From assembly GCA_026390165.1 (NCBI GenBank), contig JAPLGM010000011.1:58565-122564 (forward strand): a DNA stretch of 64,000 nt, in the 5' to 3' direction. This document shows, piece after piece, positions 8,911-19,470 of this stretch; within the stretch, counting starts at the first letter, position 1, and each line of letters opens with the position of its first letter. Source of the DNA: Campylobacterales bacterium. GTDB lineage: Bacteria > Campylobacterota > Campylobacteria > Campylobacterales > Sulfurimonadaceae. The notes beneath the pieces are model-generated. The model saw only the letters and a list, made by a program, of their open reading frames with translations, searched no databases and was not told the DNA's origin. The position numbers were made by a program, and so were the translations under genes.

Positions 8911-9474
8911 TTAAAATTTTTGCAGTTGTTTTAACGCCTCTTTAACCAGCGTTGCCGTATCGGTTCCACTGCACTTGCTCAATGCACTCACAATCACCTC
9001 TTTTTTGAACCCAAGGCTCTCTAGCGCCATCAAAGCTTCACTAGAGGCACTCGTCGTAAACGCCTCCCCCTGAAGTAAAATTGCGTCAAATCCTGCAAGC
9101 TCCACCATAATCCGTGCCGCACTTTTGGGTCCGATTCCAGGAACTTTTTTGAGTGCATTCACATCTTTAGATGAAATAATACCTGCAAACTGTTCCGGCG
9201 TAAAGGTGCTGCAAATAGCAAGGGCAGCTTTTGGGCCGATTCCGTTGATTTTCAACATCCCTTCAAAGAGAGTTTTTTCACTTTTTTGGGCGAATCCATA
9301 GAGCTGTTGCGCATCTTCACGAATGATATGACTAACATGCAATTTTATGAATTCACTTTTTAGCTCTCCGTAGGTGTGTAAACTAATAAACACTTCATAA
9401 ATAACACCACTTACTTCCAAATGAAGCTTGTTTGGTTCTTTATGGTCAATATTTCCGATAAGTCCTACTATCAT
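8911..9474 (-). CDS. ruvA: Holliday junction branch migration protein RuvA
   Basis: RuvA binds four-way junctions as a tetramer and loads the RuvB helicase during recombination. The 187-residue protein opens with the OB-fold region MIVGLIGNIDHKEPNK. Two helix-hairpin-helix motifs follow (LKINGIGPKAALAI and LKKVPGIGPKSAARIMVEL, near residues 75 and 110), and a C-terminal domain III contacts RuvB. Its start overlaps the fapA stop by ATGA, giving translational coupling. Length and motifs fit the family. Confidence 0.95.
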   Translation of the reverse strand: MIVGLIGNIDHKEPNKLHLEVSGVIYEVFISLHTYGELKSEFIKLHVSHIIREDAQQLYGFAQKSEKTLFEGMLKINGIGPKAALAICSTFTPEQFAGIISSKDVNALKKVPGIGPKSAARIMVELAGFDAILLQGEAFTTSASSEALMALESLGFKKEVIVSALSKCSGTDTATLVKEALKQLQKF

Positions 9475-11363
9475 TTACTTACTACCTTTATGGAAAATTC
9501 CCCATCTTCGTCTTCATGTAACCCTAAAACAGACTCATTACTCCCCTCCAAAGGGACATAGATAACATCAATAGCAGGTTCAATCAGTTTAAAAATTATC
9601 TCATTGTAATTATTCCATCGCTCATGATTGATAATGCGCGCGTCAAATATCTCATTTTGCAACGCAATATACTCTTCATTCATCAGGGTAAAATGATTTA
9701 GTTTAGCCGTATGCTCTTTTTGTAATGCGTCAAACTTATTCCGAAACAGCTGAAATTGTTGATATTTTTGTGCATATACAATCGGAATTGTAATATTATT
9801 ACGTTTATAATAGATTAGTTTTTTCTTAATCTCCTCAAAAGAACTCTCGTTTTCTTTCATAGTCTTTTCGTATTCCAAAAGCTCTTTTTCGGACCTGTCA
9901 AGAATTTTTTTTGCCTCATTCATTGAAGCCAACTCTTTTTCCAAAGATTCCCGTGACATATTCAAAAGAGGATCAATAGTGAAAACATTTTCCCCCCCCT
10001 GAAGCTTTTTAATCTCAATACGTTTCGATGCTGTTAATTTTACATGCGATCCCAATAACTCTATTTCAATCTCTTTTGCGCGTACTTTTCCCCCAACTGC
10101 TTGCGTGATAAAAACCCGATCTCCTTCTACCGTTCCATGCTCCAAACGGGTGATATGAATCTCTTTTCCATACGCTGTCCCTTTATGAATGTTGATCGAG
10201 AGTTCATCGGCACGTATCGTTGCACTGCTATGAACTTGCCCTTCAACTGTGGCTTTATGTGCAGTTACCTTGGCTTCAGGTCCTACGTTCCCGTCAATAT
10301 GAATGGTATTGACTTTAACCTCCATACCCGTACCGATAGCATCTTTTAAAACATCTTTTTCTTTAACATTGATCGATACATCCGCATCAAGCTGGGTTTC
10401 AATCGAACCTGTAGAGCGAAAACTGATCTCTTTGACATCTATTTCGGTTTTAATATCGTACACACCCCCCTCAAATGTAACATACCCTCCGACAGTAGCT
10501 CTCCATTCAATATTTTTTGGCGTATCAATTTGTTTTATTTTTTCACTCACTGTAAATGTAGGTTCATAGCGGATCAAAGGTTCCTTAGGGAGTATGATTT
10601 CACCTCGGCAATTGCGTCCTATCTCCCCCTTAAGCGGTTTAATGTATTCAATTAAGAGATCATTGTTCACTACGCTAATAATGTATCCGCGCTTTGAATA
10701 ATCAATCCGACCTGCTTCATCCATATTTTTGCGTTTTATGTCGTAATGCAAGATTAGTTTATCGTTAATTGTTGCTACGGGTTCAAAACTCTCCGCTACT
10801 ACATAACGTTCTTGCACCTCGAATAAATATTTTTTATTCACTCGAATTTTTGCCATAAGCTCACTAAAATTGGAGCGCATCATCGAATCAAAAACCCCTA
10901 TTAGAAGATTGGCACGGAGCTTTTTCTTTTTGATCAGTTCAAAAAAATCACGTTCAAATGTTTCACTGTAGGTCACAATATTGCCCACTTTAATCGTTAC
11001 ATAAATTTTACACAACGTAGCATTTCCACCGATTGAAAGATCCAATATGGTCGTATTTTCACTCTCAATACATGAAAATATTTCAATTTCGTGAATTTGT
11101 TTAATCTCAAACTTCGGGTTAAGGTACATGTCGTCAGTAATATCTTCGATTTCTTGATGACTGAGTTCAATCCAATCGTCACCATCACTCAACAAACGGA
11201 TAAATGTTTGCGTCTCCAAAATTTTAAAATCAAGTTTCTTAATGGATACGTTATGATTATCAGCCACACTGATCAACTCTTTGGCAACATTACTCGTACG
11301 AACCACAATTGAGGGGATAGGAGAAGTAGTAACAGCCGATTTTTTTGATTCAAACAATGCCAT
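9471..11363 (-). CDS. fapA: FapA family protein (DUF342), flagellar assembly protein A-like
   Basis: A 630-residue DUF342/FapA-type protein, probable counterpart of C. jejuni Cj0800c. The middle part (about residues 190-450) has the glycine- and valine-rich repeated strands of the FapA beta-helix (VGGYVTFEGGVYDIKT, then IHIDGNVGPEAKVTAHKATVEGQVHSSATI). A coiled-coil region follows around 465-560. The family is linked to flagellar assembly and placement in some bacteria, with no enzymatic role known. It is the first gene of the minus-strand operon and diverges from murJ across an 89-base gap that must hold both promoters. Confidence 0.8.
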   Translation of the reverse strand: MALFESKKSAVTTSPIPSIVVRTSNVAKELISVADNHNVSIKKLDFKILETQTFIRLLSDGDDWIELSHQEIEDITDDMYLNPKFEIKQIHEIEIFSCIESENTTILDLSIGGNATLCKIYVTIKVGNIVTYSETFERDFFELIKKKKLRANLLIGVFDSMMRSNFSELMAKIRVNKKYLFEVQERYVVAESFEPVATINDKLILHYDIKRKNMDEAGRIDYSKRGYIISVVNNDLLIEYIKPLKGEIGRNCRGEIILPKEPLIRYEPTFTVSEKIKQIDTPKNIEWRATVGGYVTFEGGVYDIKTEIDVKEISFRSTGSIETQLDADVSINVKEKDVLKDAIGTGMEVKVNTIHIDGNVGPEAKVTAHKATVEGQVHSSATIRADELSINIHKGTAYGKEIHITRLEHGTVEGDRVFITQAVGGKVRAKEIEIELLGSHVKLTASKRIEIKKLQGGENVFTIDPLLNMSRESLEKELASMNEAKKILDRSEKELLEYEKTMKENESSFEEIKKKLIYYKRNNITIPIVYAQKYQQFQLFRNKFDALQKEHTAKLNHFTLMNEEYIALQNEIFDARIINHERWNNYNEIIFKLIEPAIDVIYVPLEGSNESVLGLHEDEDGEFSIKVVSK

Positions 11364-11452
11364 CGCACCTCCTTCTCATGTAAATAACAAGCTATTTTAA
11401 TCACATATCGGTTAAACTTACGTAAAATTTAAGAATACGGTCCTATCAACGC

Positions 11453-12856
11453 ATGTTCAAATCCATATTTTCCAACTCATTTGGTATTCTAATCTCACGC
11501 ATAACTGGTTTAGGAAGAGATGTTCTTATGACGTCTGTTTTGGGTGCCAATATGTGGAGTGACATTTTTTTAATGGCATTCAAATTCCCCAACCTCTTTC
11601 GCCGGATCTTCGCTGAAGGGTCATTTACCCAAAGTTTTATGCCCGCCTACATCGCCTCACGTCAAAAAAGTGTTTTCGCGGTTGCTATTTTCATCCGTTT
11701 TATGATCTTTATCGTCGCTTTATCTTTTTTGGTCACTCTATTTCCTGAATTTTCCACAAAACTTTTAGCGTGGGATTGGGGGGAGGATCTCATCTCCAAA
11801 ACAGCTCCCCTTACTATGATCAATTTTTGGTATTTGGACCTTATCTTTATTGTTACCTTTTTAGGAACCCTCCTCCAACATAAAGAACATTTTTTTACGA
11901 CTGCTTTTTCAACCGTTTGGCTCAATATTGCTATGATTATCGCACTGCTGCTCTTTAGTAAAAGTAATCCCCAAACCATTGTCTATGCTCTTAGTTTTTC
12001 GATTCTGATTGGTGGATTATTACAAGTAGCTACCCATATTTACAGTATTCGTCAACAAGGGCTTTTAAAAATTCTCATGGGAGGGTGGAACTACCGAAAG
12101 AGTAAAGATGTCAAAAAGGAAGAGTCCAAATTCGCCACCCTCTTTTTCCCCTCACTTTTGGGTAACTCCACGGCGCAAATAGCCTCCTTTATCGATACCT
12201 CCCTTGCCTCATTTTTAGTGGCAGGTTCAGTATCGTATCTTTTTTATGCTAACCGTGTTTTTCAGCTCCCCTTTGCCATCATTGCTCTCGCTATTACCAC
12301 CGCTTTGTTCCCCTCGATTGCCAAGGCAATCAAAAATGGTAATCATCCCCTTGCCTATAAAAACTTGTACAAATCATTTTGGCTCCTTAGTGCGCTATTG
12401 GGACTATCGGTGTTAGGTGGGATTCTCTTGTCAGAACCCATTGTATGGCTTTTATTTGAGAGAGGGAACTTTACGATTACAGATACCAAAAATACGGCAG
12501 ATGTGTTGAGAATGTACATGATAGGGCTCATCCCCTTCGGTCTTGCAAAACTTTTTTCTCTTTATCTTTATGCCATGCACAAACATCTTAAAGCTGCCAA
12601 AATAGCGGGAGCATCGCTTATCATCAATCTCATTTTTTCCCTCATTCTTATGAAACCGATGGGGGCGGCTGGTTTGGCATTGGCAGGAAGTATCGGTGGA
12701 GCGGTGCAACTGGTTCTGACGGTTAAAGAGGTGGGATGGGGGATCTTTTTTAATCTTCTAAAAACCCGATTTAGCCTCTATTTTGCTATGGGAACAGTAG
12801 GAATTGGGATATTATTTTATAGTTTAAATATAGTTTTAATAAACTTAATACGATAA
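11453..12856 (+). CDS. murJ: lipid II flippase MurJ
   Basis: MurJ is the MOP-superfamily inner-membrane flippase that moves lipid II to the periplasmic face. The 467-residue protein consists almost entirely of transmembrane segments and shows the family's N-terminal signature: RITGLGRDVLMTSVLGA followed by FPNLFRRIFAEGSFTQSFMPAY. Later come the conserved arginine region YANRVFQLPFAI and the glycine-rich helices. It is 14 bases upstream of cysS, and both run plus, as in C. jejuni. It complements Ddl and MurF encoded divergently next door. Confidence 0.93.
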   Translation: MFKSIFSNSFGILISRITGLGRDVLMTSVLGANMWSDIFLMAFKFPNLFRRIFAEGSFTQSFMPAYIASRQKSVFAVAIFIRFMIFIVALSFLVTLFPEFSTKLLAWDWGEDLISKTAPLTMINFWYLDLIFIVTFLGTLLQHKEHFFTTAFSTVWLNIAMIIALLLFSKSNPQTIVYALSFSILIGGLLQVATHIYSIRQQGLLKILMGGWNYRKSKDVKKEESKFATLFFPSLLGNSTAQIASFIDTSLASFLVAGSVSYLFYANRVFQLPFAIIALAITTALFPSIAKAIKNGNHPLAYKNLYKSFWLLSALLGLSVLGGILLSEPIVWLLFERGNFTITDTKNTADVLRMYMIGLIPFGLAKLFSLYLYAMHKHLKAAKIAGASLIINLIFSLILMKPMGAAGLALAGSIGGAVQLVLTVKEVGWGIFFNLLKTRFSLYFAMGTVGIGILFYSLNIVLINLIR

Positions 12857-12870
12857 GAAAGGGTACTGAA

Positions 12871-14268
12871 ATGTTTATTTATGACAGCGTACAAAAAACA
12901 AAACGAAAATTTGAGTCTCTTAGAGAGGGAAAAGTCTCTCTCTATGTCTGCGGACCTACCGTATACGATGATGCACACCTCGGACACGCCAAAAGTGCCC
13001 TTGTTTTTGATCTTCTCACTCGCGTATTAGAGGCGTCAGGATATGCGGTAACGTTCGCTCGCAACATCACCGACATCGACGATAAAATCATTAATAAAGC
13101 ACTCTCTAGCGGTATGAGTGTCGAACAAATTGCCAATAAATACACAGCTTCGTATCATCGTGATATGGACGCCATAGGTGTCCGTCGCCCTACTCTCGAA
13201 CCCAAGGCGACCGAATCGATTGAGGCAATGACGCAGATGATCCAAAAACTCTTAGATAAAAAACATGCTTATAATATCAGCAATGGAGATATCTATTTCG
13301 ATACCTCCAGCGATCAGGGATATCTTAGCCTCTCAAACCGCCACAGCATGGAAAATATCAGCCGTGTAGAAAAGGTGAGTGAAAAACGCAATGATGCTGA
13401 TTTTGCCCTTTGGAAAGCGGCACATGATGAGGGAATTGCTTTTGATTCCCCCCTCGGTCGCGGTCGCCCGGGGTGGCACTTGGAGTGTTCGGCGATGATT
13501 GAGAAACATCTGGCGGTTGCAGGATCAGCATACGCTATCGATATTCATGGAGGGGGTAGTGATTTACTTTTCCCTCACCACGAAAACGAAGCGGCCCAAA
13601 CGCGCTGTTCGATGAACCATGAGCTGGCAAACTATTGGATACACAACGGATTTGTAACCGTTGGTGGGGAAAAAATGTCGAAGAGCTTGGGGAATAGCTT
13701 CTTTCTCAAAGATGCTCTCAAAGTTTATGATGGAGAGGTGTTGCGTTTTTATCTCCTTAGCACCCATTATCGAGGAGATTTTAATTTTAACGAAGAGGAT
13801 CTAATCGCCTCTAAAAAACGGTTGGATCACCTTTATCGCCTCAAAAAACGTCTTTTTGGTCTGACAGCTCCCCTTATTGCAACAGAGTTTACAAAGAATA
13901 TTCTGGATGTATTGGGAGATGATCTTAATGTCTCCAAAGCCTACGCCCTTATCGATGAACTCATCGCCTCCGCCAATGAAACCCTTGATACTAATCCCAA
14001 AGACAAAACCTATCGCCAAACTCTCCTCTCCTCTCTCTCCACGATAGAGCAAGTTTTAGGATTTGGTGGAAAAAATCCGTATCACTATTTTCAGTTTGGG
14101 GTAGATGAAGCGACCAAAATCACCATTGATCACCTCATCACCGAACGCACCGAAGCAAAAAAAATTAAAGATTTTACCACCTCCGATCTCATTCGTGATA
14201 AACTCACTGCACTGGGAGTCGCCATTATGGATACAGTTGCAGGGACATTTTGGGAGATGAAGAGTTGA
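12871..14268 (+). CDS. cysS: cysteinyl-tRNA synthetase
   Basis: CysS charges tRNA-Cys. The 465-residue class I synthetase has the first zinc Cys and HIGH box (VCGPTVYDDAHLGHAKS), further zinc ligands around WHLECSAM and HGGGSDLLFPHHENE, and the KMSKS loop (EKMSKSLGNS near residue 270). The C-terminal DALR and anticodon-binding parts follow, and the length is normal. Its TGA stop overlaps the TTG start of msbA. Confidence 0.96.
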   Translation: MFIYDSVQKTKRKFESLREGKVSLYVCGPTVYDDAHLGHAKSALVFDLLTRVLEASGYAVTFARNITDIDDKIINKALSSGMSVEQIANKYTASYHRDMDAIGVRRPTLEPKATESIEAMTQMIQKLLDKKHAYNISNGDIYFDTSSDQGYLSLSNRHSMENISRVEKVSEKRNDADFALWKAAHDEGIAFDSPLGRGRPGWHLECSAMIEKHLAVAGSAYAIDIHGGGSDLLFPHHENEAAQTRCSMNHELANYWIHNGFVTVGGEKMSKSLGNSFFLKDALKVYDGEVLRFYLLSTHYRGDFNFNEEDLIASKKRLDHLYRLKKRLFGLTAPLIATEFTKNILDVLGDDLNVSKAYALIDELIASANETLDTNPKDKTYRQTLLSSLSTIEQVLGFGGKNPYHYFQFGVDEATKITIDHLITERTEAKKIKDFTTSDLIRDKLTALGVAIMDTVAGTFWEMKS

Positions 14269-15980
14269 AGAACGCTTTTAGTCGCTACTGGCCTTATATC
14301 CAAGACTTCAAACGTCGCTATTTTTGGGTCTTAATCGGGATACTCCTCACCGTCTCCGCTACCTCGGGAACAGCCTACATTATGAAACCGATGATCGATA
14401 CGATGTTTATCGAAAAAGATGCCTCGATGCTCGTGTGGGTACCATTGGGACTCATCGCCATTTACATCGTCAAATCAGCAGGGCGCTATATACAATCGGT
14501 CAACACCTATTACATCGGTCTAAATATTATCACACAATTGCGTGCCGTATTGCTTCGCAAAATCCTCTTTATGGATATGCGCACTATCTACTCCAACAGC
14601 AGCGGTGAGATGATTTCTCGCATTACCAATGACATCGGCAGAGTCCAATATTTCGTCTCCAATATGCTCCCTGAATTTATCCGTGAGACACTGACCGTTA
14701 TAGCGCTGGTAGGATACGTCATTTATCTCAATCCCCTCCTCGCTTTTTATGCCTTTATCGTCCTCCCCCTTTTGGTTCTCCCCCTTATTCATATTACCCG
14801 AAGACTCAAAAAACTCTCTCTCAGTTCTCAAGAGAAGAATGCCGATATTGTCAACCGTTTAACGGAAGTCTTTAACAATACCGAAATCATCAAACTCAAC
14901 GCAACCGAAAACTATGAGATGAACCGTTTTGAAGAGGAAAACTGGCACTTTTTCAACATCAATATGAAAGCCGTTTATACCAATGAACTTGTCTCCCCCC
15001 TCTTGGAGATTATTGCTTCTATCGGTCTTGCCTCCGTCATTTATATGGGGGGAAAAGAGGTTATTAGCTCCCAAATGACACCAGGGGAATTTTTCTCCTT
15101 TTTCACCGCTGTAGGTCTCGCCTTTCAGCCTGCACGGGGTGTGGGTATCATTTATGCCAAAATGCAAGATGCTCTCGCCGCCAGTGAACGGGTTTTTGCA
15201 GTTTTGGATCTTGAGAACAGTGTTCACGATGGAAAAATCACCCTAAAAGAACCGATTCACTCCATCCGTTTTGAGAATGTCTCTCTCAACTATGGCGACA
15301 AAGTAGCCCTTCGTGATATTAATCTGGAGATCAAAGAGCGTCAAACGATTGCTCTCGTAGGGGACAGTGGCGGGGGGAAAAGTAGTCTCATTAATGTTAT
15401 TGTCCGCTTTTATGATACCTCTGAGGGGAAAATTATGATTAATAATCTCCCTATTAAAGAGTTGACACAAAACTCGTTGCGCGATCATATCGCCGTTGTC
15501 TCCCAACGGGTGTATATCTTCCAAGATACGCTAGCGGCAAATGTCGCTTATGGGCATGAGATTGATGAATCACGGGTACTTGACGCCCTCAAAAGTGCCG
15601 ATGCCCTAGAGTTCGCCCAATCGCTAAGCGAGGGAATCTACACCAAAATGGAAGAGTCAGGCTCCAATCTCTCAGGGGGTCAACGACAACGTATTGCCAT
15701 CGCCCGTGCCATCTACAAAAAAGCTTCCGTTTTGATCTTGGATGAAGCAACCAGTGCCCTCGATAACGAAACCGAACGTCGTATCCAAACTGCCCTCAAA
15801 GAGTATACCAAAGATAAAATCACCATCATTATCGCCCATAGACTCAGTACCATTGAGCATGCCGATACGATTTTGGTCTTCAAGCATGGAAGTATTGTTG
15901 CACGGGGATCGCATCAAGAGCTTTTGAACAATTCAACCGAATATCAGCGTCTTAGCCGAACATTAGGAGAGGAAAAATAA
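14265..15980 (+). CDS. msbA: MsbA-type lipid A/lipid ABC exporter
   Basis: A half-transporter ABC exporter, with an N-terminal six-helix membrane domain (about residues 15-310) and a C-terminal nucleotide-binding domain. The latter has Walker A GDSGGGKSS, signature LSGGQRQRIA, Walker B VLILDEATSALD and an H-loop His (IIAHRLST). By position next to cysS and a glycosyltransferase it corresponds to C. jejuni MsbA, which flips lipid A-core. I choose the TTG at 14265, which overlaps the cysS stop as TTGA and has GGGAG about nine bases upstream; an earlier TTG at 14250 would overlap that ribosome site. Substrate is inferred from family and context. Confidence 0.88.
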   Translation: MKNAFSRYWPYIQDFKRRYFWVLIGILLTVSATSGTAYIMKPMIDTMFIEKDASMLVWVPLGLIAIYIVKSAGRYIQSVNTYYIGLNIITQLRAVLLRKILFMDMRTIYSNSSGEMISRITNDIGRVQYFVSNMLPEFIRETLTVIALVGYVIYLNPLLAFYAFIVLPLLVLPLIHITRRLKKLSLSSQEKNADIVNRLTEVFNNTEIIKLNATENYEMNRFEEENWHFFNINMKAVYTNELVSPLLEIIASIGLASVIYMGGKEVISSQMTPGEFFSFFTAVGLAFQPARGVGIIYAKMQDALAASERVFAVLDLENSVHDGKITLKEPIHSIRFENVSLNYGDKVALRDINLEIKERQTIALVGDSGGGKSSLINVIVRFYDTSEGKIMINNLPIKELTQNSLRDHIAVVSQRVYIFQDTLAANVAYGHEIDESRVLDALKSADALEFAQSLSEGIYTKMEESGSNLSGGQRQRIAIARAIYKKASVLILDEATSALDNETERRIQTALKEYTKDKITIIIAHRLSTIEHADTILVFKHGSIVARGSHQELLNNSTEYQRLSRTLGEEK

Positions 15981-17059
15981 TGGGCGTCCCACTGCACTCA
16001 CGTTTGCGTAAAAAAATCAAAAACGGTTCCGATACCCTTTTGCACTTTTTATTTCCCACCCACGTTTCTCATGATCCCATACCAACCGAGGGGATAAAAC
16101 GAATTCTCGTCATACGAATCAACTACCGTATCGGTAACATCCTTTTCACCACCCCACTTTTACGTGCACTAGAGCAATGTTTCCCCGATGCAAAAATAGA
16201 TATCCTTATCGGGGCTTCGTACCCTATTCCACTGCTCAAAGGATTTCGTACCGTTGAAAAGATTTTTGATTTTCCTCGTAAGCTTCTCAAAAATCCTCTC
16301 AATGCTTATCGCTATATTCAAGAGTTACGTTCACACTCCTACGATCTCGTACTCAATCTCAACACGGGTTCAGCAAGCGATCGCGGTGCTACATTTTTGG
16401 CACGAGGAACCTATAAGCTTGGATTTAATTCAGAAGAGAATTGGCTACCCCTGACTCATGTCGTTGATGCCCCAAAAGGAAATGTTCACGAAGCCCTCAA
16501 GCCCCTCACTTTAATGCAAGCTTTTGGGAATAAGCCAACGGACTTTCCTCAACACATGGACATTGCTTTAAGCCAAAAAGAGCATGAAGAGGGAAAAAAA
16601 GAACTCAAAAAACGGCTTGCCGATCAAGGGTATGTTTGGGAGGATGGTGTCAAAATTATCGGAATGTTTCGCGATGCACGCTTTGAGAAGAAGATTGATA
16701 ACACTTGGTGGAGTCAATGGTATGCCCAAATGAAAATGCTCAACCCCACCGCCATTTTTATCGATATCCTCTCCCCCGATGTAACCGAAAAACTTTCCGA
16801 CGAGCTTTATACCCTCCTCGAATCCAATCTCCGAAACTTGGGTGCAATGCTCTCTCAGATGGATATGTTCGTCTGCGGTGATACAGGCCCTATGCACCTA
16901 GCTAGTGCTTCCATGGTTCCAACCGTTGCATTGTTCAAAGCCACTGCCCCTGAACTATACGGGACACTTGGAGAACATGACCTCTCATTGAGCATTGGTT
17001 CCCATTCACCGCAGGAGATTGCGATAATGGTTTCTAGCCACTACCAAAATCTTTCTTAA
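15980..17059 (+). CDS. glycosyltransferase family 9 (ADP-heptose:LPS heptosyltransferase-like)
   Basis: A 359-residue GT-B enzyme of family 9. The N-terminal half has ILVIRINYRIGNILFTTPLLRALEQCFPDAKIDIL, the usual start of WaaC/WaaF/RfaQ-type proteins. The C-terminal half has the nucleotide-sugar site GDTGPMHLASASMVPTVALF. Such enzymes add heptose to the LPS core. The ATG overlaps the msbA stop (TAATG), so sugar transfer and lipid A-core export are probably co-expressed. C. jejuni has pyrD directly after msbA, so this gene is the first of the extra genes at this locus. Confidence 0.87.
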   Translation: MGVPLHSRLRKKIKNGSDTLLHFLFPTHVSHDPIPTEGIKRILVIRINYRIGNILFTTPLLRALEQCFPDAKIDILIGASYPIPLLKGFRTVEKIFDFPRKLLKNPLNAYRYIQELRSHSYDLVLNLNTGSASDRGATFLARGTYKLGFNSEENWLPLTHVVDAPKGNVHEALKPLTLMQAFGNKPTDFPQHMDIALSQKEHEEGKKELKKRLADQGYVWEDGVKIIGMFRDARFEKKIDNTWWSQWYAQMKMLNPTAIFIDILSPDVTEKLSDELYTLLESNLRNLGAMLSQMDMFVCGDTGPMHLASASMVPTVALFKATAPELYGTLGEHDLSLSIGSHSPQEIAIMVSSHYQNLS

Positions 17060-18384
17060 AAAAATTCCTTTTTTACTGGATACCGATTGGGAAATCCACT
17101 ATCGTATTGGGTTTACTACCTGTTGGGGTTTGTTTTCCGTTGGTCAACACTTTTACCCTCTCGCTGACATAAAAGCTCAAACTATCGACGGTAATTTTAC
17201 CGCTTTTGAGTAAATCAGCTTTTCCGTCGATTCCCTCGACGAGTGCTTTTGTGAAAGCTCCGTTATTCCATGCTTTGTCTTCTAAGCTGTATTGTTTTCC
17301 AGTGCTGGAGGTGAAGACGACCACGCCGTTTTCTGCGTCGTTGAGTTCAGCTATGAGTCCATTGGTGTCGATGGCTCTTCTTTTGCCCATAATGTTACCG
17401 CTATGACACGCATCGGCGAACAAGATTACTTTTCCTGCGATACTTGAGAGAGTCGTTTTGAACTCACTGAAGGGGACACCTGTGCGTTTGAGTTTGCCAT
17501 CATCATAGTCAAAGGGGAGATAGTAGAAATTACCATTTTCATCATTCACCCCATGTCCTGCGATGAAGACCATCGCTATATCTTTGGCTGTGGTTTGTTT
17601 TTGTATCCACTCTAACCCATCCAAGATAGCGTTTTTGTCAGCATTACTATCGGTCAACGTTTTTATCACGACATCACGGTACAGTTTGCCTTTTTGTTTT
17701 TTGAACACATTGGCGAAATCGTTCGCATCTTTGGCACTGTATTCCAACGCAATAATTTTATCCTGATAGTTTGCGACTCCGATGGAGAGGATATAGAGAT
17801 TGGGTTTGAGCATCTCCCCCTGTGCTCCTAGATAGTTGACCTTGAACTCCACGGGATCGCTATAAGCAAAACGATTACGGGCAACGATGGAGAGGCTTCC
17901 GCTTTTTTTGGGGACGGTTACGGCGAGACTTACTGTGTCCTTATCCATTTTTGGTTTGATTCCACGGGTGTTTTCGAGCGGTCGTCCATCGAAGAGGTAT
18001 TTGTACTCCAAAATCTCCTCACGACTCACCACACGCACTTTGAGATTCACTTCACCGTTTTGGGTATCGACTTCAGGATATTGGGCGAACGTGATATAAG
18101 GCGGCAAGCTCTCACTGATCGAAACCGTTTGGGCTTTTTCCCCTAGCTTCGCCAACGCGCGCTCTTCCGTGAGACCCCCTACTATGAGGGAGATCAAATC
18201 GGGATTATAATAGCGCGTCTTGAACTTCCCGACAGGAAAGAAAAGTGCCTCTTTGTCCGAACCTTGATTGATATGCCAACCGATATACTTATCCCCCTTG
18301 GGACTGCTGGCATAATATCCCGATGGTGTCCACATCACCCATTCATCATCCGTCCCGACGAAAAGGGAGAGTTTGGGGAAAATC

Positions 18385-18434
18385 GGAAGTGGGGTTTTAA
18401 CCCCGCCCCTTTGCGGGACTAAAGTCCCACTTCC
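18385..18434. repeat. 50-bp palindromic repeat inserted in frame, copy 1
   Basis: A 50-base element with perfect 9-base terminal inverted repeats (GGAAGTGGG / CCCACTTCC) enclosing two small palindromes, GGGGTTTTAACCCC and GGGACTAAAGTCCC. It lies inside the WD40-caspase gene and is translated there as LGSGTLVPQRGGVKTPLP, between an INLWDL blade end and the following strand. Confidence 0.9.
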
Positions 18435-18732
18435 AAGTGACGACAAATCCCACAGATTTATAACCTGATCACTACCGCCACTCACCATGTTCTCCCCATC
18501 CACAGCGATATTCCAAACGACTCCTGTATGCCCGATGAAGTTGGCGATTGGTTTTCCCTCTTTGTCGTATGCAGTTAAAAAACCACTGGCTCCACCACTG
18601 AGGATAAATTCTCCCGTGCTATCCCAGCCGTAGGTAAAGTGTTCCAATCCAGTATAAGCATCTCTTAGAATAGATTTACCATTAGGGAGGGTGAGGAGTG
18701 CATCGCTATGGCTGTCGATTACGTGGAAATTC

Positions 18733-18782
18733 GGAAGTGGGGTTTTAACCCCGCCCATTTGCGGGACTAAAGTCCCACTTCC
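18733..18782. repeat. 50-bp palindromic repeat inserted in frame, copy 2
   Basis: Identical to the copy at 18385 except for one central base (GCCCATTTGC instead of GCCCCTTTGC), with the same 9-base terminal inverted repeats and two inner palindromes. It is read in the same frame (LGSGTLVPQMGGVKTPLP). The near identity means recent duplication or sequence conversion. Confidence 0.9.
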
Positions 18783-19420
18783 AAGTAATGACATAGAAAC
18801 TAAATCAAAACCTTTTTCTATCGCACCCTTTTCATTTTGACTCACTTTATTCCAACTGTTTCCAAACCCTAGACGATTCCCCTCTATGCCTACTCTCCAT
18901 ATCTTCTTTCCATTTCCTACTATTTTTCGAATTTGTTCTCCATTGGTTGCTTTCCAGAGAATGATCTCATTATCAGCTCCTCCGCCACTCACCACCGTAT
19001 CGTTATCCAAAAACGCAACGGCCATCGTTGTATTTTTATGCCCTTCGAACGTGGTGAGCGTTTTAAAATTGTGATTCACATCATAAAGAATGACGTTAAA
19101 AGGATTATCTCCTGTCCCCGCCACCAGTTTGCTCCCATCAGGGCTAAACGCCAATCCTTTTGGCACCGTAGGGCTAATGATTGTTTTAACACGGTTGAGA
19201 TTCGTATCAAAGATGAGTATCTCATTGCCAAATCCACACGCAGCGATGGTGCGATCACTCACGGCGATATATCGAAGCATTTTGGGTATGGGTGTAGTGC
19301 TTGATCGCTTTTTCCCCATCGTAGAGGATTATTTGCTTGTCCTCTCCTGCACTGACAAATCTTCCACTTTCCAAAGGTTTGATGGCGGTAACAGCGTTTG
19401 AGTGTTCTGAAAATGTTTTT

Positions 19421-19470
19421 GGAAGTGGGACTTTAGTCCCGCCTTTTACCGACACTGAAGTGTCAGTTCC
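19421..19470. repeat. 50-bp palindromic repeat inserted in frame, copy 3 (diverged, structure kept)
   Basis: It has the same length and plan as the other two copies, but the palindromes differ: GGGACTTTAGTCCC replaces GGGGTTTTAACCCC, and GACACTGAAGTGTC replaces GGGACTAAAGTCCC. The ends are GGAA and TTCC. Paired changes on both arms of each stem preserve the hairpins. It is translated in the same frame, giving SLGTDTSVSVKGGTKVPLP between two WD40 blades. Confidence 0.8.
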
